Assembly (NCBI GenBank): GCA_034190295.1
Contig: JAXHSW010000003.1
Coordinates: 1 to 64,000, forward strand
Direction of reading: 5' to 3'
Source: Okeania sp034190295
GTDB taxonomy: Bacteria > Cyanobacteriota > Cyanobacteriia > Cyanobacteriales > Microcoleaceae
Length of the DNA: 64,000 nucleotides
Below the pieces are notes generated by a model that was not told the origin of the DNA, made no database searches, and saw only the letters and a list, made by a program, of their open reading frames with translations. Below, piece by piece: positions 9,222 to 18,871 of the stretch (positions are counted from its first letter, which is position 1; every line of letters begins with the position of its first letter). The position numbers and the translations under genes were made by a program.

Positions 9222-9582
9222 CCTAAAGTTATTTGTATAAAGGCAAGTCCTATCTTTGATTTGAGCTTCCTAAAAAAGTAATTTTTGGGCGCGGCCCTAA
9301 CCCTTAAGCCTTTAGGAATCCTAGCTCCGGCTGCTTTACCCTCCTAATCAAACAATAGCGATACGGCCGACACCACGCTTCGCGATCGCTGGATTTAGTA
9401 TCAGAGGAATTTTGAATTTCTTTTCAAACTACCCTCTTTCTATCATCTGTTTTGGGCCACAGATTTTAAGCTGCAAGTATCTATATCTATCTCTAAAATC
9501 ATTTTTTCATTTTTAAAACTTTCCTATACATCCAATAAATTTTTTCATTCCACTAATTACAATTTAAGCTATCTAATGTACT

Positions 9583-9599
9583 ATTGCGATAGTCGCAAT
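9583..9599. promoter_or_regulatory. Candidate operator palindrome before the HTH gene
   Basis: ATTGCGATAGTCGCAAT is a perfect 7-3-7 inverted repeat that ends ten bases before the ATG at 9610. Its position suits repression of the downstream gene, possibly by its own HTH product. It replaces an obvious Shine-Dalgarno sequence, so an RNA hairpin affecting translation is an alternative. Confidence 0.45.
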
Positions 9600-9609
9600 A
9601 AAAAAAATC

Positions 9610-10089
9610 ATGTTTGTAAGCACCACGGAAGCAGCAAGTCTTTTAAGTATATCTACTCAGAGAGTACGAGTATTGCTTAAGGAAGGTCGTATACAAGGAG
9701 CCAGAAAAATCAATAATCGAGTTTGGGTAATTCCCTTACATGAAGGAATGCCCAGAATACACCGTAGGAGAAAAGGTCCTAAACCACGTTGGTGTTCTCA
9801 TAAGCGTTGTGGCAAGAATACTGTTCACTTTAATCGCAATAATATAGATAGAAATAAGAACAAGCAAAATAGCGATTTGACCATTCTTTCGGTCAAAGAA
9901 AGCAGCAGCAATTTGGCAACCGGTCATGAAGCTGAAATTCATGGTCCTTGTAGGATTGTCTACCGACCAGAGAAACCTCATAGTTGTGGTGCAACTGTGT
10001 GGATTGAAACTCTGGCAGCAGTCACTATGGTTGATTATAAAGAGGGGATTTTCAAAATAGATAACAAGTGGGTTTTGAGTGATGAATAA
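9610..10089 (+). CDS. MerR/excisionase-type helix-turn-helix DNA-binding protein
   Basis: The 159-residue protein opens with STTEAASLLSISTQRVRVLL, followed by KEGRIQGARKINNRVWVIP, the winged HTH plus wing pattern of the excisionase/helix-turn-helix 17 family. A basic stretch follows (RIHRRRKGPKPRW) with C-x4-C (CSHKRC) and further Cys/His residues, then a C-terminal domain I do not recognise (residues about 90-159). Family members are small regulators or recombination directionality factors. No integrase is nearby, so a regulator role is more likely. The palindrome at 9583-9599 is a plausible target. It sits alone on the plus strand inside a minus-strand glycan block and converges on the large glycosyltransferase gene with only 15 bp between them. 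Confidence 0.7.
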   Translation: MFVSTTEAASLLSISTQRVRVLLKEGRIQGARKINNRVWVIPLHEGMPRIHRRRKGPKPRWCSHKRCGKNTVHFNRNNIDRNKNKQNSDLTILSVKESSSNLATGHEAEIHGPCRIVYRPEKPHSCGATVWIETLAAVTMVDYKEGIFKIDNKWVLSDE

Positions 10090-10104
10090 AAAGTAGGTTT
10101 ACAA

Positions 10105-12593
10105 CTACAAAACGATAGTGTAATCGTTACGTTGAATATCAAAATTGAGATTGTAATATGGGTCGCCCAAATCCATATCAATTTGCCATTGGTCTAATAG
10201 CAACATATAGTCAACCACATCATAATTTCTTTGTCTGTGTTTTTCTGATTGATGATTAATTAAAACACTACGGGGGGTAAAGACTATTCGCTTGCCATTT
10301 TTCTTCAACTTCAAACACAAATCAACATCTTGATAATCGGAGAAAAAGTGTTCATTAAAACCTCCAACCATTTCAAAATTTTGCCTACTCACCATCAAAC
10401 AATCTCGACTTACAGCAGATACTTCTCTTGCGCAAACTAAAGAACCAGCATAACCATCATGGTTAGAGGGAAAACCTCGCATTAGATAATCAACTTTTCC
10501 AGACTTTCCTAATACAATACCTGCGTGTTCAACAGTTCCATCTGGGAAAATTAATAATCCTCCCACGGCACCAATATCAGATTGTTCGGCGTAATATAAA
10601 AGATGTTGTTGCCAATCTTCAGTAACAACTTCCAAATTAGTATTGAGGAAAATAAAATATTCTCCTTGGGCAGTTTTGGCAGCCTGGTTATAAGCACGAG
10701 AATAATTAAATTGCCCTGACAGATTTAAAACTTTCACCTCAGAATTTTCGATAATATTTTCTGTTTTCTCCCCACCAACTAAAATCACTTCATTTTTGGG
10801 ATAAGTTGAAACAGACAAAAGATTTTTCGACCATTGATCGAGATTTTCTGAAATATTAGGAGCAGCAATAATTAGACTAATCAAAGGATGATTATTTCTA
10901 GGCAAAGGATTAATATTTATCCGATGTTTACCTAAACCTGGTTCTGCTTTTGCTGCCAAACCAATTCTTTGTAAATGAGAATTAACAGCAGCTTGTTGTA
11001 CTACTTCAATACCTGCTTTAGCATCGGCATCTCCCGAAATACTTCCTTTAACTTGTCGCCAATGATAAAGGTGTCGAGAAATATGAGCAATTTTATTAGT
11101 TTGCTCGGAAACTCGTAACATAAACTCATAGTCTTGTACTCCATCAAATTCACTATTAAAACCACCAGCAGTTAAAGCTAATTCTCGACGGACACATAAT
11201 AAATGACCGACATACATAACACCACGAAAATATTCAGGAGACCAGTCAGGTTTAAAGAATGGAACGATATAATTTAACCCAGAAAAATCAATTTTATCTT
11301 CATCGGAATAAACTACATCGAATCCTGCCGCCAGTTTATTCAAACTATCTTCTAATGCTGTGGGAGCCAGAGTATCATCATGGTCTAATAAACAAATATA
11401 TTCTCCTGTCGCCATATTTAGAGCTTTATTTGTAGCAGCACTAATTCCGCCATTATCTTCTGAAAATAGAACTTTAATTCTCGGTTCTTTTTCTGTTAAA
11501 CCTGCAAGAACATTTATAATTTCTGGTTGTTTCGAGCCATCATCAACAATACACCATTCCCAGTTAGAGATAGATTGGTTAAGAACACTTAAAACAGTTT
11601 CCACAAACCAATCTAAAGATGAATTCCAGGTTGGAGTAAGAATACTAATAGAAGGTTTAGAGTCATCTATTTTTCCTTCTTCCTTTATTCTTATTTCTTC
11701 TATAGAAGATTCAGAAAAATCTCTTCTTTTTTCTTCCTCCTTTCTTCTTCCTTCTAAAGATGAATTCCAAGTTGGAGTAAGAATACTAATAGAAGGTTTA
11801 GAGTCATCTATCTTTCCTTCTTCCTTTATTCTTATTCCTTCTATAGAAGATTCAGAAAAATCTCCTTTTACTTCTTCTTTTATTCTTATTCCTTCTATCA
11901 AAAATTCAGAAAAATCCCTTCTTCCTTCTTCATTCTTCATTCTTCCTTCTTCAGAAAAATCCCCTCTTCCTTCTTCCTTCTTCCTCCTTCCTTCTACTAA
12001 AATAATTTCCCAGAAATTTTCAACTGTTACTCCGGATAAACCCAATAATTCCTGTTTTTGTTTGGGCGGGGGAGTAGGAAGTTTTGACTTTTGAGTAAAT
12101 TTTTCTAAGGGTTTAGTCAGAAGTTTTTTTTTAGCCGTAGTTGAGGTATCTGGTTCTACAGGAAATAGACTCTTGACAGGAATATCTTCCTTTTGAGATT
12201 TGAACTTTTCTAGAACGGCTTGAATTTCTTGGATTTCTATTTGCGAAAGTTCTAAATCTGCCTTAATTTTTTCCAGCACAGAAGAAGATAATTTTACTTG
12301 TTCTACTTTTTGATTTGTTGATAATTCTGGAGATAGTAACTCTGGCGATGTAGCAGTAATTGCTTTAGGTTCTAACTCCTGTTTTAGTGATTCTGGAGAA
12401 GTTGGTAATTGAACAGTAGAATTAGGTGGTTGTATTGTTGGAATTTGGTTGTCTGAGTGGGATTCATTTTTGGGTTTTGGTAAAGACAAAATTAACTGTT
12501 TTAAAATCACAGTACCTTCACCTTTTTGGAAAAAGGGAGTCAAACTAAGATCGGAATCAAGGCATTGCTCTAGCTGTTGTGAATTTAAAGGTA
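10105..12593 (-). CDS. Tandem GT2 glycosyltransferases with low-complexity linker (3' part of a gene cut by an assembly gap)
   Basis: C-terminal part of a large modular protein whose N-terminal part is 12694-14741. In order: the end of a GWVAS-type module (PLNSQQLEQ ... LTPFFQKGEG), a Ser/Pro/Gln-rich stretch, a low-complexity linker rich in EGRRKKEEGR and IRIKEEG units encoded by heptamer repeats (about 11640-12000), then two family-2 glycosyltransferase domains. The first GT2 starts SISILTPTWNSSLDW and has WCIVDDGS and the metal-binding YICLLDHDDTLAP; the second has EVILVGG, EYFIFLNTNLEV and GGFNEHFFSDYQDVDLCLKL. Such tandem GT2 pairs occur in enzymes that extend O-antigen-like chains. The catalytic acidic cluster of the first domain is clear, while the second has NTN in place of DxD. 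A 141-bp in-frame duplication repeats the start of the first GT2 domain before the real one. Confidence 0.82.
11613..11875 (-). repeat. 141-bp in-frame duplication covering the start of a GT2 domain
   Basis: The segment from 11613 recurs at 11754 with a few differences, a period of 141 bp or 47 codons. Each copy encodes KIDDSKPSISILTPTWNSSL plus heptamer-derived charged linker. Only the copy nearer 11613 continues into the full glycosyltransferase domain, so the other is a stranded fragment of the first strand. Confidence 0.8.
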
Positions 12594-13213
12594 NNNNNNN
12601 NNNNNNNNNNNNNNNNNNNNNNNNNNNNNNNNNNNNNNNNNNNNNNNNNNNNNNNNNNNNNNNNNNNNNNNNNNNNNNNNNNNNNNNNNNNNNGCAGCCA
12701 CCCAACCTTTAATAGAAAGTTGATTTTCCTGAGAAATTTCCACCTGTTCCACATATCCAGTTGTCGGTAGTAATGTTTGAGTTTCTGATATTTGCTCTGA
12801 CTCTATTTCCTGTTGAATTTGTGGTTTTGGTAAAGACAAAATTAACTGTTTTAAAATCACAGTACCTTCACCTTTTTGGAAAAAGGGAGTCAAACTAAGA
12901 TCGGAATCAAGGCATTGCTCTAGCTGTTGTGAATTTAAAGGTATCGAAAGTTCAAACCTAGCATTTTCCGCATCCAGATGAGAGTTAGACTTTTTCACAT
13001 CAGGACTAGGAATCCCTTTTTTGAGTTGAAAATTCTCTATTTCCACCCCACCGAGAATCACCTTCATATTTTCTAGAATACCTGAGTTAACCGCAGCCAC
13101 CCAACCTTTAATAGAAAGTTGATTTTCCTGAGAAATTTCCACCTGTTCCACATATCCAGTTGTCGGTAGTAATGTTTGAGTTTCTGATATTTGCTCTGAC
13201 TCTATTTCCTGTT
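12471..13213 (-). repeat. Tandem duplication of a 399-bp module unit
   Basis: Two copies of one module-coding unit lie on either side of the gap. Matching flanks are identical at the base level over more than 120 bp on each side. With a gap of 149 bp the period is 399 bp, or 133 codons. The identity implies a very recent duplication or ongoing gene conversion, and the true copy number could be higher than two. Confidence 0.85.
12594..12693. other. Assembly gap (100 N) inside a tandemly repeated module
   Basis: Exactly 100 Ns, a conventional scaffold placeholder. The sequence before it (12471-12593) is identical to 12821-12943, and the sequence after it (12694 onward) is identical to 13093 onward. 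The intact copy has 149 bp between these flanks. If the missing piece is the same, true length would be 149 bp and the two flanking reading frames join in one frame. Confidence 0.95.
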
Positions 13214-14741
13214 CCCTGTTCTGATTATTTCGCAGGATAACTATATCTTGATTACCGCGAATCCCACCAGGAAGATAATCAATTATTTCAAATTCCGATG
13301 CCCACCTATTTCTGACATAATCTTCTGTTTGATAAGTAGTTTTGTACCAGTCAGGAAAAATCTTCTTTTCACCAACAGACGGCACAAATACTAATCCATC
13401 TGTTTCCAACTTAGTTGCCAATTCATAAGCTTCTTTTCGAGTATTGGGGCGACGAGTAGTAATTAAAACAATGCCTTCCGGCTTAGTAATTCTGCGTAAC
13501 TCTTGCAGCCATTGCAACTGCATTTCTTCATTAATATGAGTGAATACTGAGATGAGATAAACCAAGTCAAATTGATTATCTTCGTATTCTATAGGTGGTA
13601 AAGCTTGGTTGACTCTAAACTTGGCAAATTCTAGATTTTCCTGAGACCAAGATATTGCCTCTGCATCAATATCTGTACCGTATAAGGAAGTAGAGTTACT
13701 TAACAGAGAATTCCAGATAATTACCCGCCCACAACCGCAGCCAAAATCTAAGACTGAATCAAATTCACTAAACTCTTTGCCAATTTTCTTCAGAGCTGCT
13801 TTTAAGTCTCTACTTATTTCCCAACCTGCTTGTAAAAATCCATTAATTTGTGAATCTCCATGCACCCTAACTATCAGAGGTGTTGGTGGCACAGGTATAG
13901 ATTTTCCATCAGACAAAATTACATGAGAATCAACAATTTTGTGGTTAACAGTTTTATTTCCCCCACCCACAACAGAAATTACTTTAACCATAACAACACC
14001 TTTACCATCCTTAAATAAAGGAGTTAAGGCAACAACAGAATCATCAAACTGTTCGATTTGAGGTTGAGAAATAGGAATTATTACCTGGAAACGAGCAACT
14101 TCCGCATTATCAAGTTTGGGAAAAGCCTTCTTGACATCTGGACTCGGAAGACCAAGAGAATATTCAAATTCTGTGATGGCTTGACCTGCAATAGAAATTT
14201 CAAACCCTTCTACAGGGCCAGAGTTGAGAGAAGCTACCCAACCAGAAAGGCGTAACTGTTGATTTTGAATAATTGCTCGATCTAAGTTGCCAACACTCGG
14301 TAAAGTATTAGTTGTTTGAGAAATTTTATCTGGCAATAGACTTAGCGATCGCTGTTGTTGACTTTCATCAGATTGGGATTTGTTTGCTGGAGTTGTTGTG
14401 TTTACATTATGAAGTATAACTTTCCCCTTACCCTCAGAGAAAATAGGAGTAAGGGCAATTCCCGACTTTTGATATTGCTCAATTTGTTGGGAGTTGAGAG
14501 GGATAACCAGACGAAAGCGAGCTTTAGCACTATTACCGAGGTGAGGATGAATTTGATTAACATCTGGACTAGGGATACCCAAGGTCTGTTCAAAATCCTC
14601 TATTTTTTGGGTATCGATAGTGATATTAAAATTTTGCACCGGAGTAAGATTAATTGAGGCTATCCAACCATATACCTCTAGTTTTTGATTTTCTAGCCTT
14701 ACTAATTCGAGATTTCCCTTAGTTTCTATTGGTTTATTCAT
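12694..14741 (-). CDS. Modular methyltransferase with GWVAS-type beta modules (5' part of the gapped gene)
   Basis: Start MNKPIETKGNLELVRLENQ. Order of domains: module 1 (about residues 10-110, GWIAS ... GIPSPDV ... LTPIF), module 2 (about 150-255, GWVASLNSGPVEGFEISIAG), a class I SAM methyltransferase (about 285-510), module 3 (about 535-640) and the beginning of module 4, which enters the gap. The methyltransferase shows the SAM-binding motif VLDFGCGCGRV near residue 332, LYGTDID, and FDLVYLISVFTHI. With a 149-bp gap filling, the whole gene would encode about 1561 residues: modules, methyltransferase, modules, linker and two GT2 domains. It probably acts at the cytoplasmic face, methylating and extending a glycan. 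It is a one-gene transcription unit preceded by MITE-rich spacer. Confidence 0.82.
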
Positions 14742-14857
14742 AGTTTGTTTTTTCTGTATTGCTTGTTATATCAAGCGCGATAAATGTTTGTTATAAATGA
14801 GCGCCTGCAAGTCTCTCTCTGAAAGCGTTAATCCTTGCAGGAATTCTTCAAAATGGT

Positions 14858-15070
14858 ATTAATGGGACTTACACAAAATATAAGTAGAAAATAAGATCGA
14901 ATATAGACAGGAAGAGGGTTTTACGTCAAAAAGGCATAAATCCTTAATCAGCAACGATTCTAGGCATTTTTAGGTCATTGACGTAATTCCCTTATCTAGA
15001 CTGACTCTTCCTACGGAATGCGCTCGCATTCAGCCATTTTTCGACCATAAAATGTGTAAGTCCCATTAAT
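14858..15070. repeat. MITE-like element with 18-bp perfect inverted ends
   Basis: ATTAATGGGACTTACACA (14858-14875) and TGTGTAAGTCCCATTAAT (15053-15070) are perfect inverted repeats around a 213-bp element without coding capacity. The outer ATTAAT could be part of the ends or a palindromic target. Confidence 0.8.
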
Positions 15071-15248
15071 CAATAGACTTGTCGTTAAATAAACTAAAAA
15101 ATTATACCAACCTTTGTCTATGCCAGAAATACAGTGATTTTAGAATCAAAAAAATTAGACTTAAGACTGAGTCTGAGAAATTCTAATTCTAATTAAGTGA
15201 GAACTCTAATATATACATATATATATACCGTGGCTGAAATAGTATGTA

Positions 15249-15433
15249 ATATCAAATCCGGTAGCATCGGTGTTATTCACTATTTAAAGATAAGAGTCTA
15301 TATTGTAAGGGCATACTTCGGCAGCTCTACGTCAGCAAATGGCCATTTGCTAGCCCACAACTACGTTAACGCCCCTAGGCATTGTATGACGATCGACGGA
15401 ATTATATTACTCCGAAGCCAACGGATTTGATAT
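15249..15433. repeat. MITE-like element with 12-bp inverted ends
   Basis: ATATCAAATCCG (15249-15260) and CGGATTTGATAT (15422-15433) are perfect inverted repeats. The flank CCGATGCTACCGGATTTGAT (reverse strand) also occurs as CCAATGCTACCGGATTTGAT near 1863, so this end is dispersed in the genome. Confidence 0.6.
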
Positions 15434-15816
15434 AAAACAGAACTTATGGATTTTTGGCCACAGAAATATAGACAAGAGACTCGTCAAGGTCACTGGTTCG
15501 GCTGATTGTTTTGAAACAGTCGAAAAAATTGCCAATATTATTTCTCTATCCTTAAATAGACCTCTGATAGAAATTAAGATTAAATCTTAAAGTCTTTTGA
15601 ATTATTTTAATCATAAATACAAACCAAAGAAAATCTCCCTTGTCTCTCTTTTCACCTGAATTATCACCAGATGTCTAATAGACATCTCCAAAAATCAAAA
15701 ATAAAATCAATTCTTATCCATAAATTATCAATTATTCCCCTCCGGTGGAGGGGTCCGCGGGTGGGTTCCCTGTTACCTGACGGAGCTGTTGCCTGTTGCG
15801 TATTTTCTGGAGATGT

Positions 15817-17157
15817 CTAATATTCAGCAACGCCTGATTTCCCATAACCAAATTCCTGTAAAGCTTCAGCAAAAACCTGCTGGCATAATTCTTGAAGTCC
15901 AGGGTTTAGGTCGGATTTCCATCTACCGATGGAAGCTTCAGCACTGGAGGTAGTTCGATGTTTTTCCATTTTCTTGGTATCTCCTGATGCAGTTTCTAGC
16001 ATACTACTAATAGTTGTCTCGGAATTTTCCAAACCCAAATATTCCAAAAGTTGAGTCAGGGTCTCTACTGGGGATAAAATCAAATCTTCGTAGCGCAGTA
16101 AGAAAGCTTTTGCGGAACATTCTTTCCATCTTTGTAGCAACATTTTTGCTTGAAAGTTTCCGGCTTCGCGAATAATCTCTTCATCAGTTTTTGCCTGTTG
16201 TTGACCTGCCATATCATGTCCGCGTTTAGCATTAAAAGCAATGACAGAACAGACTACATCTCGGAAATCTCGCACTAAAATTATTTCTCGCCCTTGAGGA
16301 TAAAGTTCTAGAAAAAGTGTTTTGATGGGGTTGAGCATATACTTCTCTACAAAGTATATAGACTGACCAGAATTTGAAAAATTTTTACCTTGGTTGCTTC
16401 CTAGAGCTTGGTAAAATCCATCAATACTTTCTTGACAGAAAGCTGCTAATTTTTCTGGGTAATCGTTTCCATGCCAGTCGAGAGCTTTGGGCGAATTAAT
16501 CTTTTTATTATAGAAAGGATTGTGCCCAATCAAATTTAGCTCGTTCTCGAAACCGACTACGGGAGTAGAATTCTGAGTATTGGCTGGTTGCGAAAGTACT
16601 TGCAACATTTGCATCCAATACTGTGCTGCTCTAACTTCGTAGGGGTAATGTTGACAGATAATCAACCGTGGATGTTGGGATAGGAGTTGCATTAACCAAG
16701 TTGTGCCTGTGCGTCCTACACAAGTTACTATTAATGGCTGTAATTTTGGTTGGTAATCAGAGCGCAAAGGCTGATGTCTAAATCGTATTTTTGCTATGGG
16801 AATATGAGTTTGGTCTTTGAGAACTGCTTGTAAATTTAATTCATCTTCTGTTGATAATCCAATGATGCTAATAGAGGTGGCAAAACCACAGTTTGTCGCT
16901 CTGGGATTTTGGGGGTAAATTCTAGCTAATTCTGGTCGCGGGTTTCCAATGGGAATTTTCCGTAACATTCTCTTGTTGTTAATTATTTTGATAGCTACGG
17001 CTGGATATTTCTTGCCTAATACCCAACCTGAAATATCAATTGTGTATGTATTTTTGTGTTCCCCTGTTTCAGGAATGTCTATTGCATAACCTAATAATTC
17101 TGCCAAATTAGAATATTTTTCTACTTCTAATATTTCTACTTTTGCTATTGCGACCAT
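15817..17157 (-). CDS. Sulfotransferase with N-terminal beta-rich module
   Basis: The 446-residue protein has an N-terminal beta-rich region (about residues 30-135) with SGWVLGKKYPAVAIKI, a divergent form of the GWVAS module of neighbouring genes. The sulfotransferase domain follows: the PAPS 5'-phosphosulfate loop VGRTGTTWL near residue 144, a long central part, then the 3'-phosphate motif REIILVRDFRDVVCSVIAFN near residue 290 and FLLRYEDLILSPVETL. These are the standard cofactor-binding motifs of PAPS-dependent sulfotransferases, here probably acting on a glycan. No membrane segment is visible. It reads in the same direction as the second sulfotransferase at 17320-17946, 162 bp upstream, so both may share a transcript. 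Confidence 0.85.
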   Translation of the reverse strand: MVAIAKVEILEVEKYSNLAELLGYAIDIPETGEHKNTYTIDISGWVLGKKYPAVAIKIINNKRMLRKIPIGNPRPELARIYPQNPRATNCGFATSISIIGLSTEDELNLQAVLKDQTHIPIAKIRFRHQPLRSDYQPKLQPLIVTCVGRTGTTWLMQLLSQHPRLIICQHYPYEVRAAQYWMQMLQVLSQPANTQNSTPVVGFENELNLIGHNPFYNKKINSPKALDWHGNDYPEKLAAFCQESIDGFYQALGSNQGKNFSNSGQSIYFVEKYMLNPIKTLFLELYPQGREIILVRDFRDVVCSVIAFNAKRGHDMAGQQQAKTDEEIIREAGNFQAKMLLQRWKECSAKAFLLRYEDLILSPVETLTQLLEYLGLENSETTISSMLETASGDTKKMEKHRTTSSAEASIGRWKSDLNPGLQELCQQVFAEALQEFGYGKSGVAEY

Positions 17158-17319
17158 TACGAATAATTTTTCAATTTACTTGTGGTTTATCTTTTCTTTT
17201 ATGGGTTTAATATCCCACCGTCAACGGGGGTGCTTAAAATTGTTTGGGGTTATAATCCATACAATTTTCCCTTCTGCCTTTCGGTCCGAATGTTGCGCAA
17301 ACAGCTCCCGCTGCCTTCT

Positions 17320-17946
17320 TCAATTTCTGAGTCTTAAGGCTTGTTGATATAATTCTATATCCAGCCGATTCAGAGATGCTAACTTATCCAGTATTTTTTG
17401 GTCAGACAATATTTCTGGCAATTTTTCTTGATAGCCAGGATACTGATTTGTTTGTTTACTACTTATCTGAAAGTCTTGCCAATTCAATTTTTCTTTAAGT
17501 TTTTTCAAATCCTCAGAAAAATATTCTTTGATGCCAATAAAATAAAAATTTGTGATTGGTTTTTCACTGGTAGCTTTATACATTAAATTCCGCATTTCTG
17601 GCATTTCGGCAAATTCGACAATGCTTAAATTTTGTTCGATTACTAATTTATGATGAGGGTCATTAAATGGATTATTTCCTAAGGGTAAACCTTTCCAATA
17701 AAAGTATTGAGAAATTAAACGTTCTACAGGATTTCTCAGCCAAATTATTCTTTTAGCAGCAGGATATTTTCCCTCATATTTAATAGTTGGAAAATGACCG
17801 TGAATTACCCTGACTTTGGCTCCGATTTCTGGATATCCCGGTTGATTATCAACACAAACTCCTTCCGGACTATACACTTGTAATAATATATCTTTAAAAG
17901 TTGTACCTGCTGTTTTTGGTACATGAATTGAAATAATATCTACCAT
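17320..17946 (-). CDS. Sulfotransferase, heparan 2-O/6-O type (Sulfotransfer_2-like)
   Basis: The 208-residue protein starts MVDIISIHVPKTAGTTF; HVPKTAGTTF is the 5'-phosphosulfate-binding loop of the Sulfotransfer_2 family, and IIWLRNPVERLISQYFYW near residue 68 is the 3'-phosphate-binding motif. VRVIHGHFP near residue 47 is another family marker. Family members move sulfate from PAPS to hydroxyl groups of glycans such as heparan or chondroitin. The domain is compact but complete. The N-terminal 200 residues of the protein at 18872-20752 are a close paralogue, so one may derive from the other by fusion. The substrate is unknown. Confidence 0.88.
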   Translation of the reverse strand: MVDIISIHVPKTAGTTFKDILLQVYSPEGVCVDNQPGYPEIGAKVRVIHGHFPTIKYEGKYPAAKRIIWLRNPVERLISQYFYWKGLPLGNNPFNDPHHKLVIEQNLSIVEFAEMPEMRNLMYKATSEKPITNFYFIGIKEYFSEDLKKLKEKLNWQDFQISSKQTNQYPGYQEKLPEILSDQKILDKLASLNRLDIELYQQALRLRN

Positions 17947-18871
17947 GAATTTATAATAATCCTATCTTTAATTTAGAAGTTAGGTGTCAGGTGTCAAGAG
18001 GTAGGAATTCATCCTATTTAGGGCTTTACAGATCGACTCTAAAAGCACTCTTTTGATAAAGGATTCAACTTTTAAAGGACCTAAAAAAGTACCTGGTTTT
18101 CAGTTGAAAACCCTCAAAAACTTAGCAGAAAAGGCAGGGGGGATAGCAGAAAAATCAAGGAACAAATATATCCGACTACCTCCTAATTAATTCCTCGTTT
18201 CTCCTAACTACTCTCTACTCCCCCACTCCCCTACTCCCCTGCTCCTGAAAAGTAAGCATTTCGGTCCGACTGCTGCGCAAACAGCTAGCTCGCGCTCAGC
18301 GGTCAGCTATCAGCTTTTTAATAGACATCTCCTCCAAATGAGGGAGTAGGGGGTAGGGAGTAGGGAACCCACCCGCGGGCCCCGACCGTGGAGGGGAAGA
18401 ATTGATAATTGCTCTGGGATAATTGATTTGATTTTTTATTATTGGAGATGTCTAATGATTGAAGAAGGAGTCAGGAGTCAGTCCTCAGGAGTCAGGAGAG
18501 AAAATTGCTTATGGATTCTAACCCCAAACAATTTTGAGCACCGCGGGTGACGGTGGGGTATTAAACCCATAAGGGAAATGATAAAGCAAGCATTCATTTA
18601 ATTTCTACTACATTCTCAACCAGAGATTTGTACTCTGAAGCTTTGATAAAATTGCTTTTTTCTCCTTTAAAGGTAAATATTGCTGTTAGCTCCGCATGAC
18701 AAACGGAATAGCTGATAGCTGACTGCTGAATGCTTACCCTGAAAAAGACCCCCGCGAGGGTTTCGTATCCCCCAGAGAAATAGCTTCTAGTATGAATGTT
18801 AGGAAATGGCATTACCTACCACCTCAAACCTCAGACCTAATTTTAGCTTAAATATTCTACCTTAATTTAAC
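17947..18871. other. Repeat-rich spacer
   Basis: No supported gene in 925 bp. It contains GTCAGGTGTC and GGAGTCA heptamers, an AAAGTACCTGG segment related to the interior of the element at 1424-1735 (near 18088), a copy of TTTCGGTCCGACTGCTGCGC (about 18260), the GACCGTGGAG spacer motif (about 18370-18395), and two AGACATCTCC motifs (about 18323 and, inverted, 18445) also seen at 15680 and 15810. A 72-residue frame at 18594-18812 crosses these repeats and is rejected. Confidence 0.55.

Larger units (their letters stand above)
9103..9609. other. Spacer with MITE and operator upstream of the HTH gene
   Basis: Holds the inverted-repeat element at 9108-9221, a GC-rich stretch around 9290-9400 with a HIP1 site, an AT-rich stretch likely to carry the HTH-gene promoter, and the palindrome at 9583-9599. 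No gene was found. Confidence 0.55.
14742..15816. other. Spacer with two MITE-like elements
   Basis: No supported gene. It contains the inverted-repeat elements at 14858-15070 and 15249-15433, alternating TATATATACATATATAT sequence near 15210-15228, and near 15735-15790 another GTCCGCGGGTGGGTTCC spacer motif. A 77-residue frame near 15200 coincides with the second element and is not convincing. Confidence 0.55.

Noticed and set aside
11360..12094. 244-residue plus-strand frame opposite the GT2 gene
   Set aside because: It is a shadow of the heptamer-repeat linker and the GT2 domain on the minus strand; its protein is low-complexity Ser/Phe/Leu repeats.
15197..15430. 77-residue plus-strand open frame
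   Set aside because: It lies over a TATATA run and the inverted-repeat element at 15249-15433, with no ribosome binding site or protein-like composition.
18594..18812. 72-residue minus-strand open frame
   Set aside because: It crosses dispersed spacer repeats (CTGATAGCTGACTGCTGA type) and has no recognisable features.
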